From an uncultured Collinsella sp. (GTDB taxonomy: Bacteria > Actinomycetota > Coriobacteriia > Coriobacteriales > Coriobacteriaceae), in contig URWC01000037.1 of assembly GCA_900551555.1 (NCBI GenBank), forward strand, positions 1-13,501: DNA of 13,501 bases. The letters run 5' to 3'. The notes under the pieces were generated by a model. That model did not search any database. It was not told the DNA's origin and saw nothing but the letters and a program-made list of their open reading frames with translations. Position 1 is the stretch's first letter. Each line of letters starts with the position of its first letter. This document shows positions 1 through 6,229 of the stretch, piece after piece. A program made the position numbers and the translations under genes.

Positions 1-152
<152 letters not shown>

Positions 153-355
153 GGGCTTATCCTTTCTCTTCCGGGCGCGCGGGCCGAGTCGCCGTGCCCG
201 CGCGCCTTACCTTTCGGGTTCAACATCCATGGTGGGGCGCGTTTCTAACGAAGCCGTAACGGCCGTTGGGCTCTTTTGGTGCCAGCCCTTCTCGACCCGT
301 ACGCATTTGCTTAAAGCAACAACTTTCCCGATCGATGTAATCACCGAATCAAAAC

Positions 356-412
356 GTGTACACCAGCCACCAAAGATGCCGAAAAATGTCGCTTTTGGAG
401 GCTGATGTACAC
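356..412. repeat. Long imperfect inverted repeat (57 bp)
   Basis: Left arm GTGTACACCAGCC at 356-368 pairs with right arm GGCTGATGTACAC at 400-412, with 12 of 13 positions matched. After one A-A mismatch the pairing continues with CCAAA (370-374) against TTTGG (394-398). The terminal part of each arm contains the palindrome TGTACA (357-362 and 406-411). There is no T-tract, so it does not look like a terminator. It could be a tandem operator, a REP-like element or a structured RNA. Confidence 0.75.
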
Positions 413-421
413 AAATGCAGA

Positions 422-480
422 ATCCAGCGCAGCCCAGAGGCGCCCTCCACATGTCTGGACTCTCTATGGCTGCGCTGGAT
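422..480. repeat. Perfect 13-bp inverted repeat upstream of pgsA-like gene
   Basis: ATCCAGCGCAGCC at 422-434 is matched exactly by its reverse complement GGCTGCGCTGGAT at 468-480. Inside it AGAG (436-439) pairs with CTCT (462-465) and TCCA (446-449) with TGGA (456-459), so a branched or bulged long hairpin is possible. It begins ten bases after the preceding palindrome ends. The right arm overlaps the candidate -35 box at 476-481, which would suit a control site, though a dispersed repeat is equally possible. Confidence 0.75.
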
Positions 481-504
481 AGACATCGCCGGAACGGGTA
501 TAGT
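476..504 (+). promoter_or_regulatory. Candidate promoter of the pgsA operon
   Basis: TGGATA (476-481) and TATAGT (499-504) are separated by 17 bases; the -35 box matches the sigma-70 consensus at four of six positions and the -10 box at five. The predicted start of transcription is about 30 bases before the GTG start codon at 541. It is read by eye only. Confidence 0.4.
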
Positions 505-540
505 ATCGAAAGTTTTGTCGTTAACCAGCGGGGGAGTCCT

Positions 541-1245
541 GTGGGCATCAAAAAGAAGATCAAAAAGGAGCTTATCGGCACTTCCGATTACCCGTCGAAT
601 AAGATCTTTACGATCTCCAATTTCATTACCTTTACGCGCCTGATCCTCACCCTGGTATTTCTGTACCTGTTTGTGACGGATAACAACCGCATCATCGCCA
701 TCGTTATCTACGCCGTTGCCGCCTCCACCGACTGGATGGACGGTCAGATCGCCCGCATGACTAAGACGGTCTCGTGGCTCGGCAAGGTCATGGATCCCAT
801 TTGCGACCGTGCGCTGCTGTTCACCGGCGTGCTGGGACTGGTGGTTCGCGGAGAGCTGCCAATCTGGGTCTGCGTGCTCATTATTGGCCGCGACATCTAT
901 CTGGGCATCGGCACGCTTATCGTGCGTCATTATCATCGTCGCCCCATCGATGTCGTCTTCCCCGGAAAGATTGCCACAGCGCTGCTCATGACCGGATTCT
1001 CGCTCATGCTGCTCGGTTTCCCCGTTATTGACGGCCTGCATCTTTTACCTTCAACCCTTACGGCCTTCCCGGGCCTCAACGGAAGCTCGGTGCCCCTCGG
1101 CATCTTCTTTGTGTACGGCGGCGTGATCTTCTCCATGCTCACGGCTGTCATCTACTCCATTAAGGGCGGAGTGGCCATTAAACAGGCTCTCGCGCATCCC
1201 GAGGACGAGGACATCGACTTTCTGAACCCTGAAATCGAAGACTGA
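541..1245 (+). CDS. pgsA: CDP-alcohol phosphatidyltransferase, PgsA-like
   Basis: Membrane enzyme that moves a phosphatidyl group from CDP-diacylglycerol to an alcohol, most likely glycerol-3-phosphate (first step to phosphatidylglycerol). The family signature D-x2-D-G-x2-A-R-x8-G-x3-D-x3-D is complete at residues 64-89 (D64, D67, G68, A71, R72, G81, D85, D89); these aspartates bind metal and CDP. Several hydrophobic segments flank it. The start is GTG at 541, preceded by GGGGAG four bases upstream; the frame is open back to an ATG at 415, but that stretch is palindromic and contains the promoter, so I reject it. The product is 234 residues, somewhat long for PgsA because of a very acidic C-terminal tail (DEDEDIDF...). 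It is the first gene of the operon; an FHA gene follows 66 bases downstream. The exact acceptor alcohol is not proven; inositol phosphate synthases share this signature. Confidence 0.88.
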   Translation: MGIKKKIKKELIGTSDYPSNKIFTISNFITFTRLILTLVFLYLFVTDNNRIIAIVIYAVAASTDWMDGQIARMTKTVSWLGKVMDPICDRALLFTGVLGLVVRGELPIWVCVLIIGRDIYLGIGTLIVRHYHRRPIDVVFPGKIATALLMTGFSLMLLGFPVIDGLHLLPSTLTAFPGLNGSSVPLGIFFVYGGVIFSMLTAVIYSIKGGVAIKQALAHPEDEDIDFLNPEIED

Positions 1246-1311
1246 TTCGTTGGGGTATGATTACGTACGGTTCATTATTTGCGGCACGTCCGCGATAAGT
1301 TAGGGGTTGTC

Positions 1312-1746
1312 ATGGACAACATGGTTAACAATATGCCTCAGAATGATAAGACTGCTGACGCTACCTGCGTATTCCGCGTGCCTTCAAGCGACGTCACCGT
1401 TCCCGACCTCATGGCCAACGTGCGCATCACCGCCCCCGTCCTGTCCATCGTCAAGGGTCCGCAGACTGGTGCCGCCTTTGAGCTCGAGGACGACGTGACC
1501 ACCATCGGCCGCGATCCCGCGAACGGCATCTTCCTTAATGACATGACCGTTTCGCGCAGCCACGCGCGCATTATTCGCGAGGGCCTCGGCGCTCGCATCG
1601 AGGACCTGGGCTCGCTCAATGGTACCTGGGTCGACGGTGCCATTGTCAATGCAGCCCCGCTGCACGACGGTTCTTCCGTTCAGATCGGTACGTTTACGCT
1701 CATCTACCACGAGAGCACGCCGGAGCGCATCGAAACCGGTGAGTAG
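1312..1746 (+). CDS. FHA-domain protein, GarA/OdhI-like
   Basis: Small cytoplasmic phosphothreonine-binding protein of 144 residues. The FHA core is clear: GRDPANGIFLNDMTVSRSHARI followed by DLGSLNGTWVDG, i.e. the conserved GR, SRxHA and SLNGT elements that hold phosphothreonine. The N-terminus carries D-A-T-C-V-F-R at residues 16-22, resembling the E-T-T-S-V-F-R motif of mycobacterial GarA and corynebacterial OdhI. In those proteins phosphorylation there by Ser/Thr kinases makes the FHA domain bind its own tail, which switches off regulation of 2-oxoglutarate metabolism. The start at 1312 has AGGGG five bases upstream; a TTG at 1279 is open but has no good ribosome site. A MerR gene begins four bases after the stop, the same neighbour as in corynebacteria (odhI-ftsR) and mycobacteria. 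The orthology is inferred from domain, motif and synteny. Confidence is high for FHA and moderate for GarA-like function. Confidence 0.9.
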   Translation: MDNMVNNMPQNDKTADATCVFRVPSSDVTVPDLMANVRITAPVLSIVKGPQTGAAFELEDDVTTIGRDPANGIFLNDMTVSRSHARIIREGLGARIEDLGSLNGTWVDGAIVNAAPLHDGSSVQIGTFTLIYHESTPERIETGE

Positions 1747-1749
1747 GGC

Positions 1750-2628
1750 ATGGCCGAACGCAACTATCTGAGTATCGGCCAAGTCGTCAACCTACTTCGA
1801 GGCGCATACCCCGATCTTTCGAACTCAAAAATTAGATTTCTAGAGGATGAGGGGCTCATTACCCCTCATCGTACGCCTAAGGGATACCGTCAGTACTCTA
1901 AGGAGGACGTTGATCGTCTGGAGGTCATCCTGCACTTGCAGAAGACCCGCTACATGCCGCTCAACGTGATTAAGCAGCGCTTGGAAAACGCCACGGACCT
2001 GTCAACGCTCGCCTACGAGGTGGGCTTGCTATCCGATGTTCCGCTCAAGACGGAGCCCAAGGAGACTAAGCAAAAGCTGCATCCCATCGAGACCATTCCC
2101 GATATGTTGGGCGTCGAAATTTCGTTTATCCGCTCGCTCGCCGAGAACGACCTCATTCGCATCATCAAGAGTCCGCAGAATCGCGAGCTTGTCGATGGTC
2201 GCGATTTTCCGATCATCCGCTACTGCTCCGAGCTGTCGCGCTTCCATATCGAGCCGCGCAACCTGCGTCAGTACGTGTCTTCCGCCAACCGCGAGTCCTC
2301 GATGTTTGAGCAGGTGCTTGTGAGCATGCTCGGCATGGATACCTCCGATGACGAGCGCGACGCCAAGCTCGAGCGTGCGTTTAAGAAGCTTCACGACCTG
2401 ACGGAGGGCGTGCACACCGCGCTGCTCAAGAACCGCGTTTTTGAGTCGCTCAACGCCGTGGTCGAGGACGCCGACATCGATGCACTCGATGAGGAAATCA
2501 CTCGTTCCGAGTCCACCAAGGCCAAAAACGAAGAGACAGCCGCGCCGGCTTCGCACGAGGATTCTCTCGTAAAGCCGCTCAAGGTCGTCGCCCCTTCGCA
2601 ATCCGGCACCGTCACCGCGGGCAAGTAA
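1750..2628 (+). CDS. MerR-family regulator, FtsR-like
   Basis: DNA-binding regulator of 292 residues. Residues 6-76 form a MerR winged helix-turn-helix (YLSIGQVVNLL, then SNSKIRFLEDEGLITPHR, then GYRQYSKEDVDRL). The middle (about 115-200) contains a second region reminiscent of a MerR half (IPDMLGVEISFIRSLAENDLI) and an EPRNLRQY motif seen in the FtsR/Rv1828-like subgroup. The C-terminus is Ala/Glu/Lys-rich and probably disordered. No cysteine cluster for metal sensing is visible. The ATG at 1750 lies four bases after the FHA stop, so the two genes are almost certainly co-transcribed and perhaps translationally coupled. In Corynebacterium the regulator beside odhI activates ftsZ; I infer a similar growth or division role here from synteny, without direct proof. 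The MerR assignment itself is secure. Confidence 0.9.
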   Translation: MAERNYLSIGQVVNLLRGAYPDLSNSKIRFLEDEGLITPHRTPKGYRQYSKEDVDRLEVILHLQKTRYMPLNVIKQRLENATDLSTLAYEVGLLSDVPLKTEPKETKQKLHPIETIPDMLGVEISFIRSLAENDLIRIIKSPQNRELVDGRDFPIIRYCSELSRFHIEPRNLRQYVSSANRESSMFEQVLVSMLGMDTSDDERDAKLERAFKKLHDLTEGVHTALLKNRVFESLNAVVEDADIDALDEEITRSESTKAKNEETAAPASHEDSLVKPLKVVAPSQSGTVTAGK

Positions 2629-2668
2629 CAGCTGCCGCTTATCCGGCAACCCATTGAAAGGTCATGCA

Positions 2669-3199
2669 ATGTACGACTTCGAATCTCAAATCGTCGACAT
2701 CCTCGACTATCCCGAGCCCGGAGTCATCTTTAAAGACATCACGCCGCTCTTCGGCAATCCCGAGGCGCTCAAAGCCATGACCGATGCCCTCGCCGAGCAC
2801 TTTGCCGGCATGGGAATCACCAAGGTCGTGGGCCCAGAGGCTCGAGGCTTTATGGTTGGCGTACCGGTGGCTGTAGCCCTTGGCGCCGGCTTTGTTCCCG
2901 CACGTAAACCGGGTAAGCTGCCGCGCGAGACCGTAAGCCAGAGCTACGAGCTCGAGTACGGAACGGATTCCATTGAGATCCATGCCGACGCTATCAGCTC
3001 TAAAGATACCGTGTTGATTCTGGACGACTTGGTCGCGACGGGCGGAACCGTCGAGGCAACAGGTAAACTGGTGCGAGATATGGGCGCAAAGCTTATCGGT
3101 TACGGTTGTATCCTTGAGCTTGCGTTTCTCAACCCGCGCGAGAAGCTCACGCCGTCTGATGACGATGTGGAGCTCTTTAGCTTGGTGACGGTGGACTAG
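2669..3199 (+). CDS. apt: Adenine phosphoribosyltransferase
   Basis: Purine-salvage enzyme that makes AMP and pyrophosphate from adenine and PRPP in the cytoplasm. The product of 176 residues is a normal Apt length. It opens with PEPGVIFKDITPLF, the typical Apt N-terminus, and has GPEARGF (the hood/adenine-site region), ARKPGKLPRET in the flexible loop, and the PRPP-binding signature VLILDDLVATGGT at residues 115-127, where D119 and D120 contact the ribose. I start it at the ATG at 2669, with GAAAGG seven bases upstream; the in-frame TTG at 2654 lies at the ribosome site itself and is rejected. The gene lies 40 bases after the MerR gene and 32 before the NlpC/P60 gene, with no terminator between, so it is likely part of the operon. 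Confidence 0.95.
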   Translation: MYDFESQIVDILDYPEPGVIFKDITPLFGNPEALKAMTDALAEHFAGMGITKVVGPEARGFMVGVPVAVALGAGFVPARKPGKLPRETVSQSYELEYGTDSIEIHADAISSKDTVLILDDLVATGGTVEATGKLVRDMGAKLIGYGCILELAFLNPREKLTPSDDDVELFSLVTVD

Positions 3200-3231
3200 C
3201 CGTTACCCTTAGTTACTGGAAAGGAAGCTAC

Positions 3232-4359
3232 ATGCGCACAGCAAACACGCATAAAAACATGGCACGCTGCGTTGCTACGGCAACCCTCGCTTGTGTTTTG
3301 GGCTTGGGCCTCGCGGCTCCTGCCTACGCCGATACCGCATCCGACCTTGCCGCTGCTCGTACGAAGCTCGAGCAGATCGGTACCCAAACCCAGCAGATTT
3401 ACGATGAGCTCGCCACGCAGACGCAGGCGCTCGATCAGACTGCCGGCGAGATCACGCAAAAGCAGCAGGAGATCGCCGATGGTCAGGCCAAGCTCTCGAC
3501 CTATGTCGCCGGCGAGTACAAAACCGGCGGTCAGAGCCTGCTTCAGGTTCTGACGGGCGTCGATGACCTGAGCGATATGCTCAACCGTCTGTTCTACTAC
3601 GGCAAAGTTTCCGATAAGCAGGCTCAGACCATTCAAGAGGTCAAGGAGCTTAAGCAGCAGCTCACCGATAAGCAGGCCGAGCAGGAAAAGAACGTCGCCG
3701 CTACGCAGAAAAAGGTCGACGAGCTTAACGCCCAGCAGGCTGAAGCCCAGAACGTCGTAAACTCCCTGGATTCGCAGCTGCAGGCCGAGCTTGCCGCAGA
3801 GGCCGAGGCCAACGCCGCGCTGCAGGCCGGCATCAACGCCAGCACCGCCGAGAAGGCCACGGTGAGCAACGAGACTGCCGGTACGACCGAGAACACCAAC
3901 AACGATGGCCAGACCAGCAATAACAACAACCAGGGCGGCAACACTCCGGCGCCCACGCCGACACCTGCTCCGACGCCGCAGCCCTCCACGCCTGCTCCGG
4001 CTCCGACGCCTTCTGCTCCGAGCCAGTCCGTCGATGGCGGTTCTGTTGTCTCGCGGGCATACAGCAAGCTTGGTTGCGCCTATTCCTGGGGCGGAATTGG
4101 CCCGAACAGTTTCGACTGCTCTGGTTTTGTTAGCTATTGCCTCACTGGTCGCTATTGCCGCCTGGGCACCACGGGCACCTTTATGGGCTGGACGCGTGTG
4201 TCCGATCCGCAGCCCGGTGACGTTGTGGTCAACTCGTACCACACCGGCATTTACATCGGTGGTGGTCAGATGATTCATGCTTCCGACTACAACACGGGTG
4301 TTATCATCAGCTCCGTTGCCGCCGGCATGAACAATAACTATATCTTCGTGCGTTACTAA
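3232..4359 (+). CDS. Secreted NlpC/P60 peptidoglycan endopeptidase
   Basis: A 375-residue secreted cell-wall hydrolase. Residues 1-33 form a signal peptide: basic start, a hydrophobic run ACVLGLGLAAP, and an AYA cleavage site before D34. Residues 34-200 are strongly coiled-coil (repeated Gln/Glu/Ala heptads), as in RipA, CwlO or PcsB-type hydrolases, where the coil binds FtsEX-like partners or inhibits the enzyme. A linker rich in Asn/Thr and then Pro/Ala/Thr (about 215-265) leads to the NlpC/P60 domain. Its catalytic Cys is C296 in FDCSGF, with H337 in HTGIYI and H349 in MIHAS. The enzyme probably cuts D-Glu to meso-DAP or Lys bonds in stem peptides. The start at 3232 has a strong GGAAAGGAAG upstream. 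It is the last gene before the terminator at 4384-4423. Family and export are secure; the link to cell separation is an inference. Confidence 0.93.
   Translation: MRTANTHKNMARCVATATLACVLGLGLAAPAYADTASDLAAARTKLEQIGTQTQQIYDELATQTQALDQTAGEITQKQQEIADGQAKLSTYVAGEYKTGGQSLLQVLTGVDDLSDMLNRLFYYGKVSDKQAQTIQEVKELKQQLTDKQAEQEKNVAATQKKVDELNAQQAEAQNVVNSLDSQLQAELAAEAEANAALQAGINASTAEKATVSNETAGTTENTNNDGQTSNNNNQGGNTPAPTPTPAPTPQPSTPAPAPTPSAPSQSVDGGSVVSRAYSKLGCAYSWGGIGPNSFDCSGFVSYCLTGRYCRLGTTGTFMGWTRVSDPQPGDVVVNSYHTGIYIGGGQMIHASDYNTGVIISSVAAGMNNNYIFVRY
3943..4020 (+). repeat. Pro/Ala/Thr low-complexity linker in NlpC/P60 gene
   Basis: Codons 238-263 of the NlpC/P60 gene encode short, irregular repeats of TPAP and APTP units between the coiled coil and the catalytic domain, preceded by an Asn-rich stretch with runs of AAC. 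Such linkers often span the cell wall and vary in length between strains. Confidence 0.7.
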
Positions 4360-4383
4360 GTCATCTTACACAGCGTGTGAATG

Positions 4384-4423
4384 TGGACCTCGTGGCTTTA
4401 AGTCGCGAGGTCCATTCGTTTTT
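4384..4423 (+). terminator. Rho-independent terminator after NlpC/P60
   Basis: TGGACCTCG (4384-4392) pairs perfectly with CGAGGTCCA (4406-4414), with a 13-base loop, and is followed within a few bases by TTTTT at 4419-4423. It lies 25 bases after the NlpC/P60 stop codon and closes the pgsA-to-nlpC operon. Confidence 0.85.
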
Positions 4424-4432
4424 CTCTAATAT

Positions 4433-4471
4433 TGTGCGGCTATCTAGTATTCAAAACTAGATAGCCGCACA
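4433..4471. repeat. Perfect 16-bp inverted repeat upstream of degV
   Basis: TGTGCGGCTATCTAGT (4433-4448) is matched exactly by ACTAGATAGCCGCACA (4456-4471) around a seven-base loop. No T-tract follows on either strand, and a proper terminator already sits ten bases upstream. The right arm reaches the place where the -35 box of the degV promoter would lie, so it could be an operator; it may also be a mobile or REP-like palindrome. Confidence 0.85.
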
Positions 4472-4489
4472 TTCAATTTGCAAGATGGC

Positions 4490-4510
4490 TATAATTGTTG
4501 AGGAACAATT
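4490..4510 (+). promoter_or_regulatory. degV -10 box with overlapping operator-like dyad
   Basis: A consensus TATAAT occupies 4490-4495. Directly overlapping its end is a perfect dyad: AATTGTT (4493-4499), spacer GAGG, AACAATT (4504-4510), centred near the expected transcription start. A repressor bound here would block the promoter. No good -35 hexamer is visible at 16-18 bases upstream; that position falls in the arm of the long palindrome. Confidence 0.55.
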
Positions 4511-4524
4511 AGAAAGGACCCTCT

Positions 4525-5391
4525 ATGAGCTGGGCACTTATCTCCGATTCAAGCTGTAACCTCCGCGATTGGCAACCGACTGCGCCCCATACCACCTTTG
4601 CATTTGCGCCCCTCAAAATTCGAGTGGGGGAGCGTGAATTCGTCGATGACCTTTCACTCGATGTTCATGAACTCAACTGCGCTGTTCAGGCGGAGACGAA
4701 CGCTTCTTCGAGCGCTTGTCCCAGCGTAGGGGAGTGGGCCGAGCTCTTCAAATTGGCAGACAAGACCATCTGCATGCCGATCTCTGAGGGCGTGTCGGGT
4801 AGCTACAACGCAGCAGCCACGGCTCGCGATATGGTTCTTGCCGAGGAGCCCGACCGGCAGATTCATCTAGTCAATTCGCGCGCAGCTGGCGGCAAAATGG
4901 ACCTCATTTTCTTGCTGTTCGACCGCTATCTTGCAAGCAATCCGGATGTCTCATTCGAGGACGCTTGCGCATACTTCGATAGCCTTGAGCAGAACAGCAA
5001 AATCCTCTTCAGCTTGTGCAATTACGAAAACCTGGCCAAAGCCGGACGTATCCCTAAGGCAGCCGGCGTCATTGCCAACAAGCTCAATATCCGCATTTTG
5101 GGCACGGCGAGCGAGGCCGGTAAAATCGAACTCGTCGGGCACACGCGTGGCGAAAAGAAGATGCTCAACAAGATCATCGACACCATGGAAGCCGAGGGTT
5201 TTACGGGCGGCGAGGTCATCATCGATCACGTTGAGAACGAAGCTGGAGCCCGGGCGCTTACTGACCGCATAGTCGAGCATTGGCCCGGCTCCAAGACCAT
5301 CATCATGCCCTGCAACGGCCTGGATTCCTATTACGCCGAGATGCACGGCCTAATCATCGGCTACGGCATGGGCGTAGCTTCGGGCAAATAA
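4525..5391 (+). CDS. DegV family fatty-acid-binding protein
   Basis: A 288-residue cytoplasmic protein of the DegV (FakB-like) family. These proteins bind a fatty acid and, where a FakA kinase exists, present it for phosphorylation on the way to phospholipids. Visible family marks are the N-terminal ISDSSCNL (usual DSxxDL), SSACPSVGEW in the position of the TSQPS ligand loop, ISEGVSGSYNAA in place of the SSxLSGTY loop, and YENLAKAGRI (usual LxxLxKGGRI). The ATG at 4525 has AGAAAGGA upstream. The gene is monocistronic, between terminators at 4384-4423 and 5411-5455. Its ligand loops depart from the usual Thr/Gln and Gly-Thr residues, so ligand specificity may differ. No fakA is in the window. 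The family call is firm; the physiological role is inferred. Confidence 0.9.
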   Translation: MSWALISDSSCNLRDWQPTAPHTTFAFAPLKIRVGEREFVDDLSLDVHELNCAVQAETNASSSACPSVGEWAELFKLADKTICMPISEGVSGSYNAAATARDMVLAEEPDRQIHLVNSRAAGGKMDLIFLLFDRYLASNPDVSFEDACAYFDSLEQNSKILFSLCNYENLAKAGRIPKAAGVIANKLNIRILGTASEAGKIELVGHTRGEKKMLNKIIDTMEAEGFTGGEVIIDHVENEAGARALTDRIVEHWPGSKTIIMPCNGLDSYYAEMHGLIIGYGMGVASGK

Positions 5392-5410
5392 AGTCCAACC
5401 AAGCAAAAAT

Positions 5411-5455
5411 ACGGGCGGGATAAAGCGACAGATGCCTCTTTATCCCGCCCGTTTT
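5411..5455. terminator. Bidirectional terminator between degV and DUF1836 gene
   Basis: CGGGCGGGATAAAG (5412-5425) pairs with CTTTATCCCGCCCG (5438-5451), a 14-bp perfect stem with a 12-base loop; the flanking A5411 and T5452 extend it. The plus strand continues GTTTTATA and the minus strand TATTTTTGC, so both converging genes can end here. Confidence 0.88.
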
Positions 5456-5464
5456 ATACGTCGA

Positions 5465-6076
5465 CTAGCTATTAAACCCGTTGAACTTGAGATAGCTCAT
5501 CAGGTACGCCTTCGAAACGAAGGACGATACCGCGCTGCGCACAAGCAGCGACTCACGCGTTACCTGATGCGCCGTATCGGGAACCGGCGTCTGCTCGACG
5601 GAAAACGCCGAACGAATCGATGCCTCGAGCTGATCGACCACATAATCGAAGGCCGTCGGGGCATCGTAGCTCAAACGCTGAATGTTAAAGAGTGCCTGCA
5701 CAGCAGCAATAGGTAGCACCTGTTTAAAGATGCAGATAGCGATCAGGCGGGCAATCTGCTCGCGGCCATATTGCTTTTTGACCGGAGCAGGCACTAGGCC
5801 GACCTTTACGTAGTTATTGATCATCGATGGCGTAATGATGGGCTGCTCAACGCAAATGGACAGCGGCTCCATCCACAGCGCAACATACTCAATGACCTGG
5901 TCGCGGTAGAGCGTCACATTTGGCAACTGGTCATAGCGCGGCAGACTCAACGTATTGAGTTTGCGCACGATATCGGACTGAATAAATGCATCGGGCAGCA
6001 CAGTGGGCTGAATATCCTCAGGCTTAATGCTGACCGACGAATCAGACATCGGAATAACGTGTTTAACGTGATTCAT
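5465..6076 (-). CDS. DUF1836 family protein
   Basis: A 203-residue protein. Residues 80-125 carry the DUF1836 core: ITPSMINNYVKVGLVPAPVKKQYGREQIARL followed by ICIFKQVLPI, which resembles a MerR-like or HTH DNA-reading fold (helix, turn, KKxYxxxxIARL). Members are common in Firmicutes and coriobacteria and have no proven function; a transcription-factor role is plausible from the fold. The N-terminal 40 residues are polar, and residues 45-70 lead into the core with LPRYDQLPN. The start is the ATG at 6076, preceded by GGAGGA at proper spacing; upstream in-frame starts up to 6175 would run into the trxB terminator. A possible -10 box TACAAT lies at 6106-6101 on this strand. It has its own terminator at 5411-5455, and is separated from trxB by that gene's terminator. 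Confidence 0.85.
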   Translation of the reverse strand: MNHVKHVIPMSDSSVSIKPEDIQPTVLPDAFIQSDIVRKLNTLSLPRYDQLPNVTLYRDQVIEYVALWMEPLSICVEQPIITPSMINNYVKVGLVPAPVKKQYGREQIARLIAICIFKQVLPIAAVQALFNIQRLSYDAPTAFDYVVDQLEASIRSAFSVEQTPVPDTAHQVTRESLLVRSAVSSFVSKAYLMSYLKFNGFNS

Positions 6077-6100
6077 AAAGGTCCTCCGTTCATTTTTTAT

Positions 6101-6106
6101 ATTGTA
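6101..6106 (-). promoter_or_regulatory. Possible -10 box of DUF1836 gene
   Basis: On the minus strand TACAAT lies about 25 bases before the start codon at 6076, in an A/T-rich stretch. I see no strong -35 hexamer at the right distance, so this is a weak call. Confidence 0.3.
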
Positions 6107-6151
6107 TTCTACGTAATCTAGTTTTGCATACCACATAGCCGGCAAGAAAAT

Positions 6152-6185
6152 TGGCGGGACGGAGCACTGATACATCGTCCCGCCA
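6152..6185 (-). terminator. Rho-independent terminator after trxB
   Basis: The stem is made of TGGCGGGACG (6152-6161) and CGTCCCGCCA (6176-6185), ten perfect pairs with a 14-base loop. Read on the minus strand it is followed by ATTTTCTT. It lies 45 bases past the trxB stop codon and separates trxB from the DUF1836 gene downstream. Confidence 0.8.
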
Positions 6186-6229
6186 CTTAGTAAATTGATA
6201 ACAACATTACATAAGATATATTATCGTAC

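Larger units (their letters stand above)
153..540. other. Divergent intergenic region with palindromes, no gene
   Basis: These 388 bases separate the leftward ABC ATPase from the rightward pgsA-like gene. I find no convincing coding sequence: the open frames crossing it are continuations or antisense frames of the neighbours. It holds a small dyad TTGCTT-A-AAGCAA at 307-319, a long interrupted palindrome at 356-412, a second one at 422-480, and a candidate promoter for the rightward operon at 476-504. I could not identify a clear promoter for the leftward gene. Confidence 0.7.

Noticed and set aside
415..540. Extended N-terminus of the pgsA-like protein from an ATG at 415
   Set aside because: The added residues are not membrane-like, the DNA is a palindrome plus promoter, and GTG 541 has a GGGGAG ribosome site.
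349..1041. Minus-strand open frame of 230 codons
   Set aside because: Antisense to the pgsA-like gene, low-complexity polar composition, no family signature.
1256..1261. TATGAT as -10 box for a separate FHA promoter
   Set aside because: No usable -35 hexamer at 16-18 bases; the gene is more simply read from the operon promoter.
3196..4278. Long leucine-rich open frame on the minus strand
   Set aside because: It lies opposite the NlpC/P60 gene, which has clear domains; the Leu/Gly/Arg content is what antisense of Gln/Ala-rich codons gives.
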